From: Batkoa obscura | Taxonomy: Eukaryota > Entomophthoromycota > Entomophthoromycetes > Entomophthorales > Batkoaceae | Direction of reading: 5' to 3' | DNA length: 64,000 bases | Assembly (NCBI GenBank): GCA_030770535.1 | Contig: JASVEC010000003.1 | Span: 1,674,001-1,738,000 of the forward strand | In this document: one piece after another, positions 45,282 to 57,432 of the stretch | Numbering within the stretch: position 1 is the stretch's first letter | How the letters are laid out: each line of letters opens with the position of its first letter | The notes under the pieces: model-generated | Databases searched by the model: none | Told to the model about the DNA's origin: nothing | The model's input: the letters and a program-made list of their open reading frames with translations, nothing else | Position numbers and translations under genes: made by a program

Positions 45282-47579
45282 TTAAAGCCCCCAAAAATCA
45301 GTATCAAGAGCCTGTTGTTTTGGAGTAATAGGAGTGGAGGGCGGTTGACCAGCTAAATGTTTTACCAAGTCCTTTTTTCTTCTTTCTTTAATGATTGTAC
45401 TAGTCCCAGTTTCTTTATCTTTATCTTTATCCAATCTTACATTTTCAGATACTTGTCGATGATGTTGTAATCTACCTGAAGTTAATAAACTTCGATTTTC
45501 AGAAAACAATTTTGTTTGACGTAAACTATGTCGATTAACATCTAAGGATCGTCGATCAATCTCTTTATCAGTTTCTTTTTCTGCTGGAATACCATTAAAT
45601 GAATTATCTCCAATATTTGTATAATCAAGTCCATCTAATTGATACTTTTCATTATTAAAACCAAACTTTTGATTAACTGTACTATTTCGATTAGTGGATT
45701 TTTTAATACTATTAGCAGTGGTTGGCGGTATAGTAGATAATTTAGGATTAGATTCATTATAATCCTTTAATTTGGATGAGATTGTGAGTTTAGTGACTTT
45801 TGCTAAACCTGAGTTTGTAGAATCGGAAGTTTCTACATTAGACACCCTATATTCTGATGGAAATATATATTTCTTCTTTTCTTCTTTAGTCATATTAATA
45901 GGTGAAATAGATCGATTAATTGGAGATACAGATCTATCATTCCTATCCTTTAAATAATTCTCATTTGTACTAAGTAACCCAGTAGATTCTTCTTTTAGCA
46001 TATCCTTCTTTTCAACTGTAAACAAACTTTGATTGATATTATTACCTTTTGAATAATTCATCCCATAATTCGGTGGAGGAATTGAAGGAGATCTTAAATG
46101 AACTTCATTTAATTGATCTAATTTAGGATTGATAATGCTTGATCTTACAACAGAACACAATTCAATACTATCCTTATCACTATTATCATCCGATTTCATT
46201 TGTTGAATATGTACATCCATATTAATTTCATCATAATCTGTTTCATATTCAGTAACACTACCTATATCGTCTACCATGGAAGAGAGTAATGAAGAAGAAG
46301 AAGTAGTGGTATTAATAGAATTATCTTGGGATTTTTTTTTCATTCGACGTTCATATATTGTTTCGTTATTAGTTTTATTAGGTAATTTAAAACTCGGTGT
46401 ATGTTTTAGTTGTCCTGCTGAATTGGATAAATTAATTGGAATTGGTGAACTTGTATTTGGTTTATTAATATTAGCAAATTTAGATACTTTAGTTGAATGA
46501 GTATTATTATTGTTATTATTATTGTTTGATTCTATCATCGACATATTAGAAAATCGTTGATTTTTAGGATTGAATTCAATATTTGGCCAAAATTTATTAA
46601 TTGGATTAATTGGGGATAAGATTACTTCTTCAATATCATTATTAGCTTGTGTTAATAAACCTCCTTCTTCATTTGCTTGATTATTTCCGAATACTGCTGT
46701 TGGTTTTTTATGTCGTAGAAAATAGAATAATATTCCTCCAACAAGTGATAATAATATTAATAAACCTACTACTCCTCCTATAATTCCCCCTATGGCTCCT
46801 TTTGATAAACCTTTATTTAGTTGTTCTTTTGCTGTTGCTGGTATTGGTATATCACTTTTTATTTCTCTGATTTTATTATTAGGTTGATCTTGTTGATTCT
46901 TACTTAATGAAGTTAAATCTTGTTTATTGTTTTCTAATATAATTTCATTATCATCTGTTGAAGTACTAAAATTTAATTGGTTATTATTGTTGTTATCAAA
47001 TTGAAATACTTTTCTTATAATATTAATTGAGCGCTTTATAAAACTAGGTATTGGTATAAAATGATGTTGATGTTCATTTTTACTAACTAAATCAATATCT
47101 TCATTATCTCCTTCTTCTAATTGAGTTAACTCTTCTCCTTGTCCTGATTCATTTATATTATCTTTTAATTGAGTATTAACAGTTGAAGATTTAATGAATA
47201 AACTAGAAGTTAAAGTATCCTTACTTTGATTTTCTAGTTTCAAATTAATAGAACCAATGTTATTTGATTGTTGATTACTTTCTTTTAATTTATTATTAAA
47301 TATCTCCTTAGATTGTTCTTCATTATCTTCCAACTTTATTTCTTTCTCTTTATTACTTTGATTTGGTTCTGTTGATGAAGTAAATACATTATTATGTATA
47401 TTATTATTTACTAGCGATGTATCAGTAGTAGTCAACTGAGATGATAAATATTGAGTAGTAATAGACGGAACATTAGATATTAAATTAGTTGTATTATTAT
47501 TTGACGGTGATGAATTAATATTGTTTGTAGTTGATAGTATCGAACTACATAAAGTTAATACTAGAAGAGATATGTTCAT
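45282..47579 (-). CDS. Single-pass membrane protein with Asn/Ser-rich ectodomain and long cytosolic tail
   Basis: A 765-residue single exon, family not recognised. Signal peptide MNISLLVLTLCSSILS is followed by about 240 residues of Asn/Ser/Thr-rich low-complexity ectodomain with many potential glycosylation sites, then a Gly-rich TM at about 265-290 (AIGGIIGGVVGLLILLSLV) with a basic stop-transfer RHKK, and a ~470-residue disordered cytosolic tail with poly-Asn, Ser-Pro and Arg/Lys clusters (SPINRSISPIN; STPITPKQQ near the end). The layout is like fungal surface sensors and polarity proteins (Wsc/Mid2/Axl2-type), but no cysteine-rich WSC or cadherin-like domain was seen, so only the topology is claimed. 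The AAT-rich codons reflect both Asn bias and AT-rich DNA. Confidence 0.75.
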   Translation of the reverse strand: MNISLLVLTLCSSILSTTNNINSSPSNNNTTNLISNVPSITTQYLSSQLTTTDTSLVNNNIHNNVFTSSTEPNQSNKEKEIKLEDNEEQSKEIFNNKLKESNQQSNNIGSINLKLENQSKDTLTSSLFIKSSTVNTQLKDNINESGQGEELTQLEEGDNEDIDLVSKNEHQHHFIPIPSFIKRSINIIRKVFQFDNNNNNQLNFSTSTDDNEIILENNKQDLTSLSKNQQDQPNNKIREIKSDIPIPATAKEQLNKGLSKGAIGGIIGGVVGLLILLSLVGGILFYFLRHKKPTAVFGNNQANEEGGLLTQANNDIEEVILSPINPINKFWPNIEFNPKNQRFSNMSMIESNNNNNNNNTHSTKVSKFANINKPNTSSPIPINLSNSAGQLKHTPSFKLPNKTNNETIYERRMKKKSQDNSINTTTSSSSLLSSMVDDIGSVTEYETDYDEINMDVHIQQMKSDDNSDKDSIELCSVVRSSIINPKLDQLNEVHLRSPSIPPPNYGMNYSKGNNINQSLFTVEKKDMLKEESTGLLSTNENYLKDRNDRSVSPINRSISPINMTKEEKKKYIFPSEYRVSNVETSDSTNSGLAKVTKLTISSKLKDYNESNPKLSTIPPTTANSIKKSTNRNSTVNQKFGFNNEKYQLDGLDYTNIGDNSFNGIPAEKETDKEIDRRSLDVNRHSLRQTKLFSENRSLLTSGRLQHHRQVSENVRLDKDKDKETGTSTIIKERRKKDLVKHLAGQPPSTPITPKQQALDTDFWGL

Positions 47580-48992
47580 CGTTATACTTATAAAGTTCTC
47601 AAAACTTTATAAAGAGGAGAATGTTGATAATAGAGAATTGATTATTTTTATAAAAATTGAAAAAAGAGTATAAAAGAAATTAAAATACAAAAAGAGTTAT
47701 TCATAACATTTTGATAGGAATTAAAGCATTGTAATATTTAATGAATTAATAGTTGGATCCCCCTTTTGCAATTTTGCGTTATTCGATATAATTTTTAAAG
47801 AAAAGTTAGAAAAATTAATTAATCAATCAATTAATTAAATTATCCAAAGTTTTATTAAGTAGTCAAATAAATAATTTATTGCTATATTTGGTAATAACAC
47901 AAAATTTTACTGTTTAGTTTATAGTTTAGAGGTACTGCTTTTATTATTTAATATAATAAAAAAATTGTTTTTTAGACTTTATTAGTAATTTTTTTTAAAT
48001 TTTATACCTTCTATTAATTCATTCTCCCCTTTTCAATTATTAGGTTTTTTAAAAGAGCCTGCTTTTTTATGTATCGTACTTGGATGATATCATCTTTAAG
48101 AATTCAACTGTTATTTATTTGTTCTTTAAGATTGTAGTCACTCCATAATGTTGAATTTGATTTTCAAAAGTAGCATTAAATTAAATGATATATTTTAAAT
48201 GTTAACTATATATACAAAGTATACACTTAATTCCGATAGGAAATGCCACTATTAATTAAATTTAGTACTAATTACCAAAGGGATACACAATCATTTGATT
48301 CAATTCTATTTCTAATTTTACTAATATTGACAGTTATCTCCGTCAATAAGTATACGATTAAAGGGATTGATCTATAACATCATATATGTGATAAGATAAA
48401 TTTATTGAGCTATTCTATTTCTGTGAGCTCAATACTCCACATATCATTTTTAATAATACCACTTAAAGGAATATAGGATTCTAGAAGCTATTAAGAGATT
48501 TATCGGAAATAAACAAAGTATATAATATTTAAAATGAAGATTCATCAAATTCAATGGAACTAAAAGAAATAAAAAATTCCGTTTATTAACTCATTAAAGT
48601 ATAAAATATATTGATTTAGTTTATATAGTAAATAAAATTTCTATTAAAATAACTTGATATCTATTTAGTTCGATTCAATAACTAATTATTGATTTATTTT
48701 TTACAATATTATTATATAATCATCTCAATATATATATAATGAACTAATAATACTTTACATAAATCGTAATTCTATTAATGGAAGTGGAATTAACTAGAAT
48801 TGATTTTATAATTTAATAATATTTAATAAAAAAATTAAAAAAAGATTTTGATTTCAAATTATTTTAATCATAAATTTTTAAGTGAAAATAGTAATAACTT
48901 AAAACTATAATATAATAATAAACATAATAAAACAAATAGCTTATTTAAGTGAATTTTTTTTTAAAAAAAAGCCTATTTATAATTTTATATTT

Positions 48993-49086
48993 GGGGATAT
49001 TTTTTTTGGCTTCACTTTTCCCATTTTTTAAGCGCTATTTGAGCGGAAAAATTGTTAGTAAAATTCTTACGCAAAAATACATCCCC
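48993..49086 (-). mobile_element. MITE copy 13
   Basis: Reverse orientation, ends GGGGATAT / ACATCCCC. Flanks ATTT (48989-48992) and ATTC (49087-49090), one mismatch. Confidence 0.85.
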
Positions 49087-49350
49087 ATTCATTGTTAAGC
49101 TACCAGACAAAACTGAGTTTGATTTAGCTTTAATTAGCTAAGAATGGCAAAGTTTTGTAAACCTGAAATTTTTTTAGATTATTTTTTATTTAAATTTTAA
49201 TTAGGATAAATGCTTTAATAGTTTATCATATGATAAGCTATTACATATACATAATACCCCTACTCTTCAGCTTTATTTATATTAACAAGTGTTTTTTTTG
49301 CTAATTATATAACTTTGACTTGATTTGATTTGATTTGATTTGGGACATTT

Positions 49351-49449
49351 GGGGATGTTTTTTATAGTTTCATTACTTTTTCCATTTTTTAAGCGCTATT
49401 TGAGTGGAAACATTGTTAGTAAAATTCTTAAACAAAAAGATACACCCCC
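49351..49449 (-). mobile_element. MITE copy 14
   Basis: Reverse orientation, ends GGGGATGT / ACACCCCC. Flanked by ATTT at 49347-49350 and 49450-49453. Confidence 0.9.
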
Positions 49450-49699
49450 ATTTGAAATATAATTTTTACTTTTTATACCTTTTCACAATTGCTCGCAAAC
49501 TCAAAAATATGTTATAAAATTTAAAAATAAGTTAGATTCAATTTGAACTTGAACATATGATAAAAAATTTCATTGAAATCGAATGATAATTGGTTGATTT
49601 GAAACATTGTCCCCAAAATCAATTCTTCAACTTTTATCAAAAAAAATTCAAAATTAAATTTTAATCTAAATAATATTAATTTTTTAATATATAATACCA

Positions 49700-50482
49700 A
49701 TGCTTTCAATAATTTATAGAAATGAATTAAAAAAGAAATATAAATTAATAGCTAGATTGAGTAGAATAGGAAGAACAGAAAGTATAAAAAAAGAACTTTT
49801 AAGAACTTTTTTTTCACCAAAAGAATTAGTAGAATCTACAATAAAGAAGATTAATTCATTTGAATCAACAAATATACCATTGAAATTAAGTCATTATCAA
49901 GAAAGGATATTAAAGTAAGCTATCATATAATACATCATATCTCATATTTATAATCTATTTACTTCAGCTATAAACCTTCTCAGTTATATTTGGTGATATC
50001 AGATGTAAAGAAGTATCATGAATTTTTACCTTATTGTAAAGCAAGTGAAGTTTACAAATTAGAAAAATTGGAAGATAAAAGTTATATGGAAGCTAAATTA
50101 ACAATTGGATTCTTAAATTTTGAAGAAAGTTATGTATCTAAAGTAAAATGTTGGGAAAACAAATTAATTATTGTAAGTTAATATTTTATTCAAATATATG
50201 ATAATGCATTTACACATATTAATCTATTTTATTTTATTGATTTTTATTAATGTATATTAATATATATGTATATAGGCTCAGAATGAAAATTCCAATTTAT
50301 TTAAAACTTTAACTAATCGTTGGGAAATTGAAAGTTATGGTCAAGGTTCTAAATTGAAATTTCATTTAGATTTTGAATTAAATTCTCCTTTATATCATTC
50401 AGTTGCTAAATTATATTTTGAATCAATAGCTAGTGAAATGGTAAAAGCATTTGAATTAAGATGTCAACAATTATATTCATAA
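49700..50482 (+). CDS. COQ10: Coenzyme Q-binding protein Coq10 (START domain)
   Basis: Mitochondrial inner-membrane protein needed for coenzyme Q function. Three exons: join(49700..49914, 49968..50172, 50276..50482), 208 residues. The N-terminus is Arg/Lys/Ser-rich with few acids early on (MLSIIYRNELKKKYKLIARL), suiting a mitochondrial presequence. The START-like polyketide-cyclase domain covers about 72-205: YKPSQLYLVISDVKKYHEFL, PYCKASEVYK, AKLTIGFLNFEESY, TNRWEIES, SKLKFHLDFELNSPLYHSV. Proteins of this family bind CoQ in the START cavity. The block FLPYCKAS is the Coq10 signature. Confidence 0.92.
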
Positions 50483-50619
50483 TAAAATAAAATAATAAAA
50501 TAATAAAATAATAAAATAATAAAACAAATTATATAATATTATTACTTAAAATTTATTATTACTTATTATATATCAATATACGATTTAAAAAAAAATAGAA
50601 GTCCAATTAATATTCTCTT

Positions 50620-51964
50620 TTACATTGGCTTTGAAGTACGATGATAATGAGAAGACCTACCATAAGTATTATTAAAATTCAATGGAAATTGTTGTTCTGG
50701 TTCTACTAATAAATCTTTAACTTCCCATTGATGAGGATCTTTAGAAACTGTGAATTCAATATCTTCTTTTGTTAATGAATCCCAATATTTATAAATCATC
50801 ATAACAGCTAATAAAGTTAATACAGTAGATGGAAACATACCATCAAGGTAATGAGAGGAAAAAGAACATAATTGACTAGAGAGTATGTTTAAGATTACTT
50901 GTCCAAGAATAAAGAATATAAACCCTAAGATTATATTACCTATGAGAGAAAAAGAATATGTTAATAAATTTAGTTTCTAGCTTATATTTATAAATAATAG
51001 TATTTACCAATTGGCCAATAATCATCACAAGTTTTCCAAACTAATACAATTTGAGATATTGTATATAATAATAAAACAGTTCCATTAACTATATAAATCC
51101 AAGACCATAATACGACTGGATTATTTGTAGATAATAGAAAGTTTTCAAATGTAGCAATAGAAATTAAAAAAGAAACTGCAAATGCTAATAAAGAACCTAA
51201 TCGAATAGACTAATAAATAAAGTATTAAATTAATTAATTAATGTAATATATATAAAATAAATTTTACCCAAACAGATAATTTGGTACCATCTTCAATTAA
51301 TTGATAACCAACAAAGCCATTAAAAAATAAGCAAAATATAGTAGCCGATACAAATCCATAATAAATAGCTACTAAATACTATATATACATAAATATAAAT
51401 ATATGTATAAATATAGCTGATTAAAAAAATAAATTTTTATAAATAAATAATCAACTTTACCTTGTAAGCGATATAAGTAGTTCTAATTAATCCTGAAATA
51501 ATAATAAATTCAAAGATAGTTTCTAACATATATAAATAAAAAAATTGAACAAATTCTTTTCTACCTAAATTTTAAAAAAAGTATTAATTAATGTCAAATT
51601 ATTACAATCTCAAAATAACTTACCCAAAGCAATATATTTTGTTTTAACATGAATAATCATAAACACGGTCATTATTAATGAAATAATATGGATTGTTAAA
51701 GTAGCTAAAAAAAATAAAATAATTAATACCATTATTTTCTCCTTAAGTATCTAATCCTCATCTCCATTAGTTTTTATATTTGTACTATAAATTATTCATT
51801 ATAAATGTGTAATTGATCTTACCAGGTTGAAACAACACTTGACTAAAAGTATCTACAGAACGAGCATAACAAGTTGGACCTGAATCATATTTTAATTCCA
51901 CTAATTTACACAGAGGTAATGGTGCTATTTCACATATCCCTTTAAATTTGCCAAATCCTAACAT
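50620..51964 (-). CDS. CHS7: Chitin synthase export chaperone Chs7
   Basis: ER membrane chaperone that lets chitin synthase 3-type enzymes leave the ER. Six exons: complement(50620..50939, 51008..51209, 51268..51378, 51461..51564, 51624..51704, 51823..51964), 319 residues, seven TM helices. Family blocks: FGKFKGICEIAPLPLCKLV near the start, TCYARSVDTFSQVLFQPAT, HVKTKYIALGRKEFVQFFYL, FNGFVGYQLIEDGTKLSVW, HYLDGMFPSTVLTLLAVMM and YKYWDSLTKEDIEF. Intron 1 is 118 bases: nearer acceptors break the frame or insert stops, while the one after the T-run ending at 51705 restores the conserved LFQPATLTIHII segment. Confirms a chitin-walled organism. Confidence 0.94.
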
Positions 51965-54083
51965 TTTGTTATATTTTGTTATTATTGCTATTGATATCGC
52001 TTATTTTTTCTTAATGAGGCTTTTTGTAAAAAAGATTTATTTTAAAATTTCAAAAAATCAATAAGAATTAAAAGAAAAACGGTGTTCCTTTTTGGTTTAA
52101 CTTTGAATTCAATTTGAATTTTCGTTTCAGTTAACCAAATTTATTTAAAAATAAGTTATAGATTAAAAGTTATAGCAGTAAAATAATTTTTATATTAAAT
52201 TATAATTATCATTAAATACTTTTTATTTGCTATCATTTCTAACATAAAAACTCATTGTTATAAACTCTATACTTTAAATCTTACACTTGTATAATAATAA
52301 AAACTTAAAATTGTTCTTAGTAGATATCATTTATTTTTAAATTATTTGAATTTAAAAATAACTATTTTAGAATACAAACAAAGTGATTTCCTCCACCACT
52401 CAATTAAAACTTAAAAAAATCCTAAACTTTTCAATAATAACAACAATTCAATCAATACATTCATTAATAACAACAATTAGAAAAATATATTTATTAATAA
52501 CAATGATTAAAAATTATTCTTAGATAGTAACTTGGGATTAATCCAAAGATTGTAACATACAAAAACTGAATAAACTATATAGTGTTAAATTCCACAAAAA
52601 ATGACTTTATGATGTTCGGTTTATTTTATAATTTTTGTAAATTCATTATTACTCTTGATTTAAAATAGTAGTAAAAGTTATTGTTATAATTGTTACTAAT
52701 GAATGAAGTATTGATTACACTTTAATAACCTAATTATTATCATTATAAGCATTTCTGTTAATATAAATAGACCACATAACTATAGTTGAATTAAATAACT
52801 TTTTCATTATCAAAATTTATAGTTATAATTTGGATTCGTAATTATATAGAAGGTATTTTCTAAAGTAATCTGATTTTTCAGATAAGTCGATTTTACTAAA
52901 TGTATAGAATTATAACGATTTAATCTTTTTACAAGAAAATTATTACTTTTAGACATAAGAAATATTTGCTGTTGCGATCAATAACTTTAAAACTAATTTT
53001 AGCCCAAAAAGTCAGACTATTTTAAAAAATACCTCATAATATTATTTTAAAATAGCATGTGTCATTAAGAAAACAAGACAAGAAGACTTAATTAAAGGTA
53101 TTACTGAAATTATTCAATTTGGGTTAGAACTCAACAATAATTTTTTTATATCATGAAAGAATCCGAAGTTTGTAAGTGTTTTATTTAATAAAGATGATTT
53201 ATATTAAATTAGATAAAAAGTAGAAATTGACTATTGTTCTGAACTTTTCAATCACTTTTTTTTAACTAATCAAAATTTAAACTAATCAAATTCTTACTAA
53301 CAATAGCTGAAATTGAAAAAATTTGTTACATTGAGTACTATTATCTTGATATAACTCACCTATGCTTTGTTTAATCCTAATATAACTTATTGGTCAACTA
53401 TAACAAAAAAGAATTACCCTTGGTAATTAATACATCGATAAAATTATCTTTCTTAAGTTCATTATTTATTTAGCAATAAATATCAAAACAGAATTAAATC
53501 AAATAACTCTTTGCACTTAAGGATTTTATTTTATTTTATAAATTTGCACAGTAACAAAACTGTAGATACTTCTTAGTATGCTGATATAACCATTAAGCAA
53601 TAGAAATACGTTTATCAACGACCGTAGAGTGTCTATTTATTCATTCTTGGCATCTTTTTGACCCTGATGAAACTAAAGTTAGATCAGTTACTAGGGCTTC
53701 GAAGTGCCTTGCTCTAAAGATATACTAATGAAAACAATTTTTTTGGTGGAATACAAGTTTTATTGGGATTGTGGGTTTGGAAGATAGGCTGGGGTGTGGT
53801 AGGGTAATTATGACCAATCATAATAGATCACACGGAAAAGATTTTATTATTCTTATTGTTGAAAGTTTTTTTTCATTCAGGAATTGATTTATTGAGATTT
53901 GATGATTTTGAAATTTGAAATCCAAAAGTATTCATTTTTTGGATTGTTGGGAGATTCAATTATGGCCAATAAGATTGAGTGAATATTGAAAAAGTTTTTT
54001 TGGAAAATATTTTAAAAAGTATAAATCCAGAGAAATTTTGTAATGATGAATTTTATTTTTGCTTTGTGTTTATAAAAATTAAA

Positions 54084-54208
54084 GTAAGTAATTTAGACTA
54101 TATAATTTAAACAATATAAAATGATGAGTTTATTATCACGACGGTCTTACTAATTAATCTTGAGTAAACTGCTTGCTCTAAACAAATTCAAGCACCTAAT
54201 CTGAAATT
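54084..54208 (+). repeat. Direct repeat, unit 1
   Basis: Begins GTAAGTAATTTAGAC, ends CTAATCTGAAATT. Identical by eye to unit 2 over 125 bases, offset 313. Confidence 0.9.
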
Positions 54209-54396
54209 GATTTCATTTTAATGTCCTATTTTAAAATGTATATTAAACTAATCCGTTAATTAATAGATAAATCAAACAAGAATAAAATTTAGTAAAGTTT
54301 CTTAATAGAATACAATTAGTATTCTAGGTTAACTTTAAATAGACACTTTTAATGTCTATTTGTATATAATTCGCTAATCGTGTAGACTTATTTAAT

Positions 54397-54521
54397 GTAA
54401 GTAATTTAGACTATATAATTTAAACAATATAAAATGATGAGTTTATTATCACGACGGTCTTACTAATTAATCTTGAGTAAACTGCTTGCTCTAAACAAAT
54501 TCAAGCACCTAATCTGAAATT
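54397..54521 (+). repeat. Direct repeat, unit 2
   Basis: Same 125 bases as unit 1, including the CG-bearing block TTATCACGACGGTCTTAC. Flanking sequences differ. Confidence 0.9.
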
Positions 54522-54803
54522 TATTCTATTTTTTAAATGATAATTTAATTAGAAGTTTGAATTAATCCTTTATCCTTTTTTAGGTCTTTATTTAAATTCG
54601 ATGTTTTTAATGATTTTTATTGAATAAAATTAATTAATTTATATATTATATTATAAGATTTAATTTTAACTATGATTTTTTTTATTAATATTCTTTTTTA
54701 TGGGATTGATTACACTATTTTTTATAATGACACTAAAACTTAATTTTTTTAAGTTTAAGTTCTTTTAATGGCTTTAAATCAAAGGTAAATAAAATCAACA
54801 TAA

Positions 54804-56168
54804 ATGATAACTAAAATAATCCAAAGATTCATGAAATCGGTACCAATATTACGCTACCATACACTAAATAAATATCGTTTTTATAGTACCAATGAAGAGG
54901 TGGATTCCTTTTCTCCAGAAAGTAAAAAAATAAAAATTAATCCTTTAGAAACAACAGAAACAACAGAAAAAAGGAATGACACGATTCAAGCTAACAATCA
55001 ACCCATCATTCCTTTAGTGGAACTGCCAAGTACACGACAAGAAGTGGATCAATTATTGAAAAAAATTGAAATTTCAGGCTACAAATTGATTGATCGTCCA
55101 ACAAGCCTTGAAATGCCAAAAGATTATTCCATTTTATCAACACCCGAAACAGTGAAAAATTATATTCCTGGTAAAGATGAAAAAATGATCAAATTAATCA
55201 CTTATAATGTAGCTTCATTAAATGCAGCTCTAAAAAAAGGACTTAAGGAATATTTAAACTATGAAAATGCAGATCTTGTTTGTTTACAAGAAACTAAGAT
55301 CAATGAACGACCATTCAATTTATTCCCCGAATATAATTATCAATATTGGTGGCCATGTCAGTCCAAAAAGGGTTATAGTGGAACGGCAATCTTAAGTAAA
55401 TATGCACCCATTTATTCCCAATATGGGTTTAATAAAAATGGATTGGATTTAGAAGGTCGAGTTATTACCTTGGAATTTGAATCATTTTTTTTAGTAACTT
55501 GTTATGTACCTAATGCTGGTGAAAAGTTGAAGAATTTAGACAAGAGAATGAAATTTGATGAATTAATGAAAGAGCATTTATTAACTTTAGAACAAAAAGG
55601 AAAAAGTGTTATTTATACTGGGGATTTAAATGTGGCCCATCAAGTGATTGATTTAGCTAATCCAAAAACTAATTTACAGTAATAATTTTATTATTATTAT
55701 TATTATCTTTTATTTTATATATATATAATTTTAATTTAAAGGTCGGCTGGATTTTCGATTCAAGAGCGAGAAAATTTTACTCAGCAATTAAATGAAAAGA
55801 ATTATCCACGTATTGATGTGGATCGTTATTTCTATCCCAATGAGCGATGTCGTTACACTTTTTATGGTTACCGCTCTGGTGCTCGTTCTAAAGGCAATGG
55901 TTGGCGATTAGATTATTTTATTGTGTCTGCTAACTTTATTTCAAATGTTTTAGCCGCCGATGTTCGATTTGATTGTTATGGGGCTTCGGACCATCTCCCT
56001 ATAGTTATGTGGTTTAAAGCAAAAAATATGAAGATGGAAATTATAAACAAGGAAATTAGTAAAGAAGATAATAATGAAAATTTGGGCAATTTAGAAGCAA
56101 ATGGGGAAAAGTTAAAACATGATAAAAGTAAACAATGTAGTATATTTTCTTTTGTGACAAAAAAATAA
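54804..56168 (+). CDS. AP endonuclease, exonuclease III/APE1 family, with mitochondrial-type N-terminus
   Basis: Cuts the backbone 5' of abasic sites in base-excision repair. Two exons: join(54804..55678, 55742..56168), 433 residues. The EEP-fold catalytic domain starts near residue 128 (MIKLITYNVASLNAAL). Catalytic and metal residues are visible: Glu in LVCLQETKI, SGTAILSK, Asp/Asn in YTGDLNVAH, Asp in GWRLDYFIVS, His in GASDHLPIV. The first ~35 residues are basic and Ser/Thr-rich with almost no acids (MITKIIQRFMKSVPILRYHT), as in a mitochondrial presequence, and a Lys-rich KKIKI may be a nuclear signal, so dual targeting is possible. The active-site opening NVASLNA is typical of ExoIII/APE1 rather than Apn2, and no Apn2 zinc finger is present. 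Confidence 0.92.
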
Positions 56169-57202
56169 AATAAAAAGTGATATTAATAGAAGTAAGAAAG
56201 TTTTGGTTAGTTGAATGTATTCAATTTAATGTTATTATATTAAGTTGAATTTATTAAATAAGCTAACTGATAGATCTAGTTCTACAAAATTAGTTAATAA
56301 TTGAGTTTAATACCACAAAGTAAATAATTAAAATGAGAGTTGATTAAAAATCAAATTATTGTGTTATTAGAAATAAATTTTCAAACTAAATTCAATACAA
56401 CAATTAGTTTGAAATTTCCACTTTTTAATAATGTAGAAATTGAAAATTTAATATAAAAAAATAACATGTAGTATTTTTATTTTATTTTAAATATTAATAA
56501 TTCAATTATTACATTTAAAATATTATTTTTAAATAACTTATTGTAAAATGTGGGTAAAAAAAGTAAATAATAGGTATATTTTATAAAAGAAATTATAGCA
56601 TTAATCTTTGTTATAAAATAAAAAATTTGAAGAATTTTTTTTAAAGTAAGGTTTTATAAATTAATTCTATATTTTTTAAGATATCTTTTTTTAAACTTGT
56701 TTATATTAACATAATCAACAGGTTTATTTCAAAAAGAAAAGCAAAGCTATCATTAGAATTTAAAAAAGATGATTTGACTATTACATCTAAAAGTTAGCCT
56801 TTTATTGCTTTAATGTAAATCTAACAACTAATTTTAGAATATATTTACTTTTTAATTCTGCTATTATCTCTTTATCATTTCTTTGATGAACAAGTATATT
56901 TATCCTTTTTTTATCCTTTAATTTTATTTCGGAAGTTTACGTAGAAATATTTAATACTTGTGACGTAATGTAATTTGTTAAAAATGGTAGTAGTCAACTT
57001 AAGCAATAAAGTAAGATAAAATAGGTATAGAGATAAAAATAGGGATTAAATAGTTAACTTTTTTATTTCAGCAATATAATTATAAACTATAATATTACAA
57101 CTCCTTTTATTTTTCTAGAAAGGGTCATTTTTAACTTTTTTTTCTTAACCTAAAAAATATCGATAAAAAGGTTCTACTAGATAGAACTTTTTTGATGAAA
57201 GA

Positions 57203-57229
57203 TATCATTATCCAAGTAAAGAAAAGATA
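57203..57229 (+). repeat. 27-base block shared with 59129-59155
   Basis: Core CCAAGTAAAGAAAAGATA, with TATCATTAT before it (TATCATCAT in the other copy). One mismatch over 27 bases. Either residual homology from the gene duplication or a conserved regulatory site. Confidence 0.7.
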
Positions 57230-57358
57230 CTTATCATATAATAACAAACAATTGAAACATTGGCAGAAGAAAAATGTTTAACTCTTTAGAGTCTATCAAC
57301 CATCCTGAAAGAGTTAGGCAAACGTCAATGAGATCACATCATAAGATATTGATAATAG

Positions 57359-57366
57359 TATATAAA
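57359..57366 (+). promoter_or_regulatory. Candidate TATA box of the repeat-peptide gene
   Basis: TATATAAA, 67 bases before the ATG at 57433. Confidence 0.4.
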
Positions 57367-57432
57367 CTCCAAAGTGACTCCATAACTTGAGTATCAAAAA
57401 AACCCCGATTCTTATTGATTTATAAAAAAAAA

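Larger units (their letters stand above)
47580..49699. other. Intergenic, 2.1 kb, two MITEs
   Basis: Divergent spacer before COQ10. MITEs at 48993-49086 and 49351-49449, and a short (TGATT)n run at 49319-49341. No gene seen. Confidence 0.6.
51965..54803. other. Intergenic, 2.8 kb, with a 125-bp direct repeat
   Basis: Divergent spacer between CHS7 and the AP endonuclease. The one structured feature is a pair of identical 125-bp segments (54084 and 54397). No gene or RNA was supported. Confidence 0.6.
56169..57432. other. Intergenic, promoter side of the repeat-peptide gene
   Basis: No gene seen. A 27-base block at 57203-57229 recurs with one mismatch at 59129-59155 upstream of the decayed copy. 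TATATAAA at 57359-57366. Confidence 0.6.

Noticed and set aside
53640-53760. Possible snoRNA/snRNA-like stretch (CTGATGAAACT, GGGCTTCGAAGTGCC)
   Set aside because: No complete box set or U6/U-type core; resemblance is too short.
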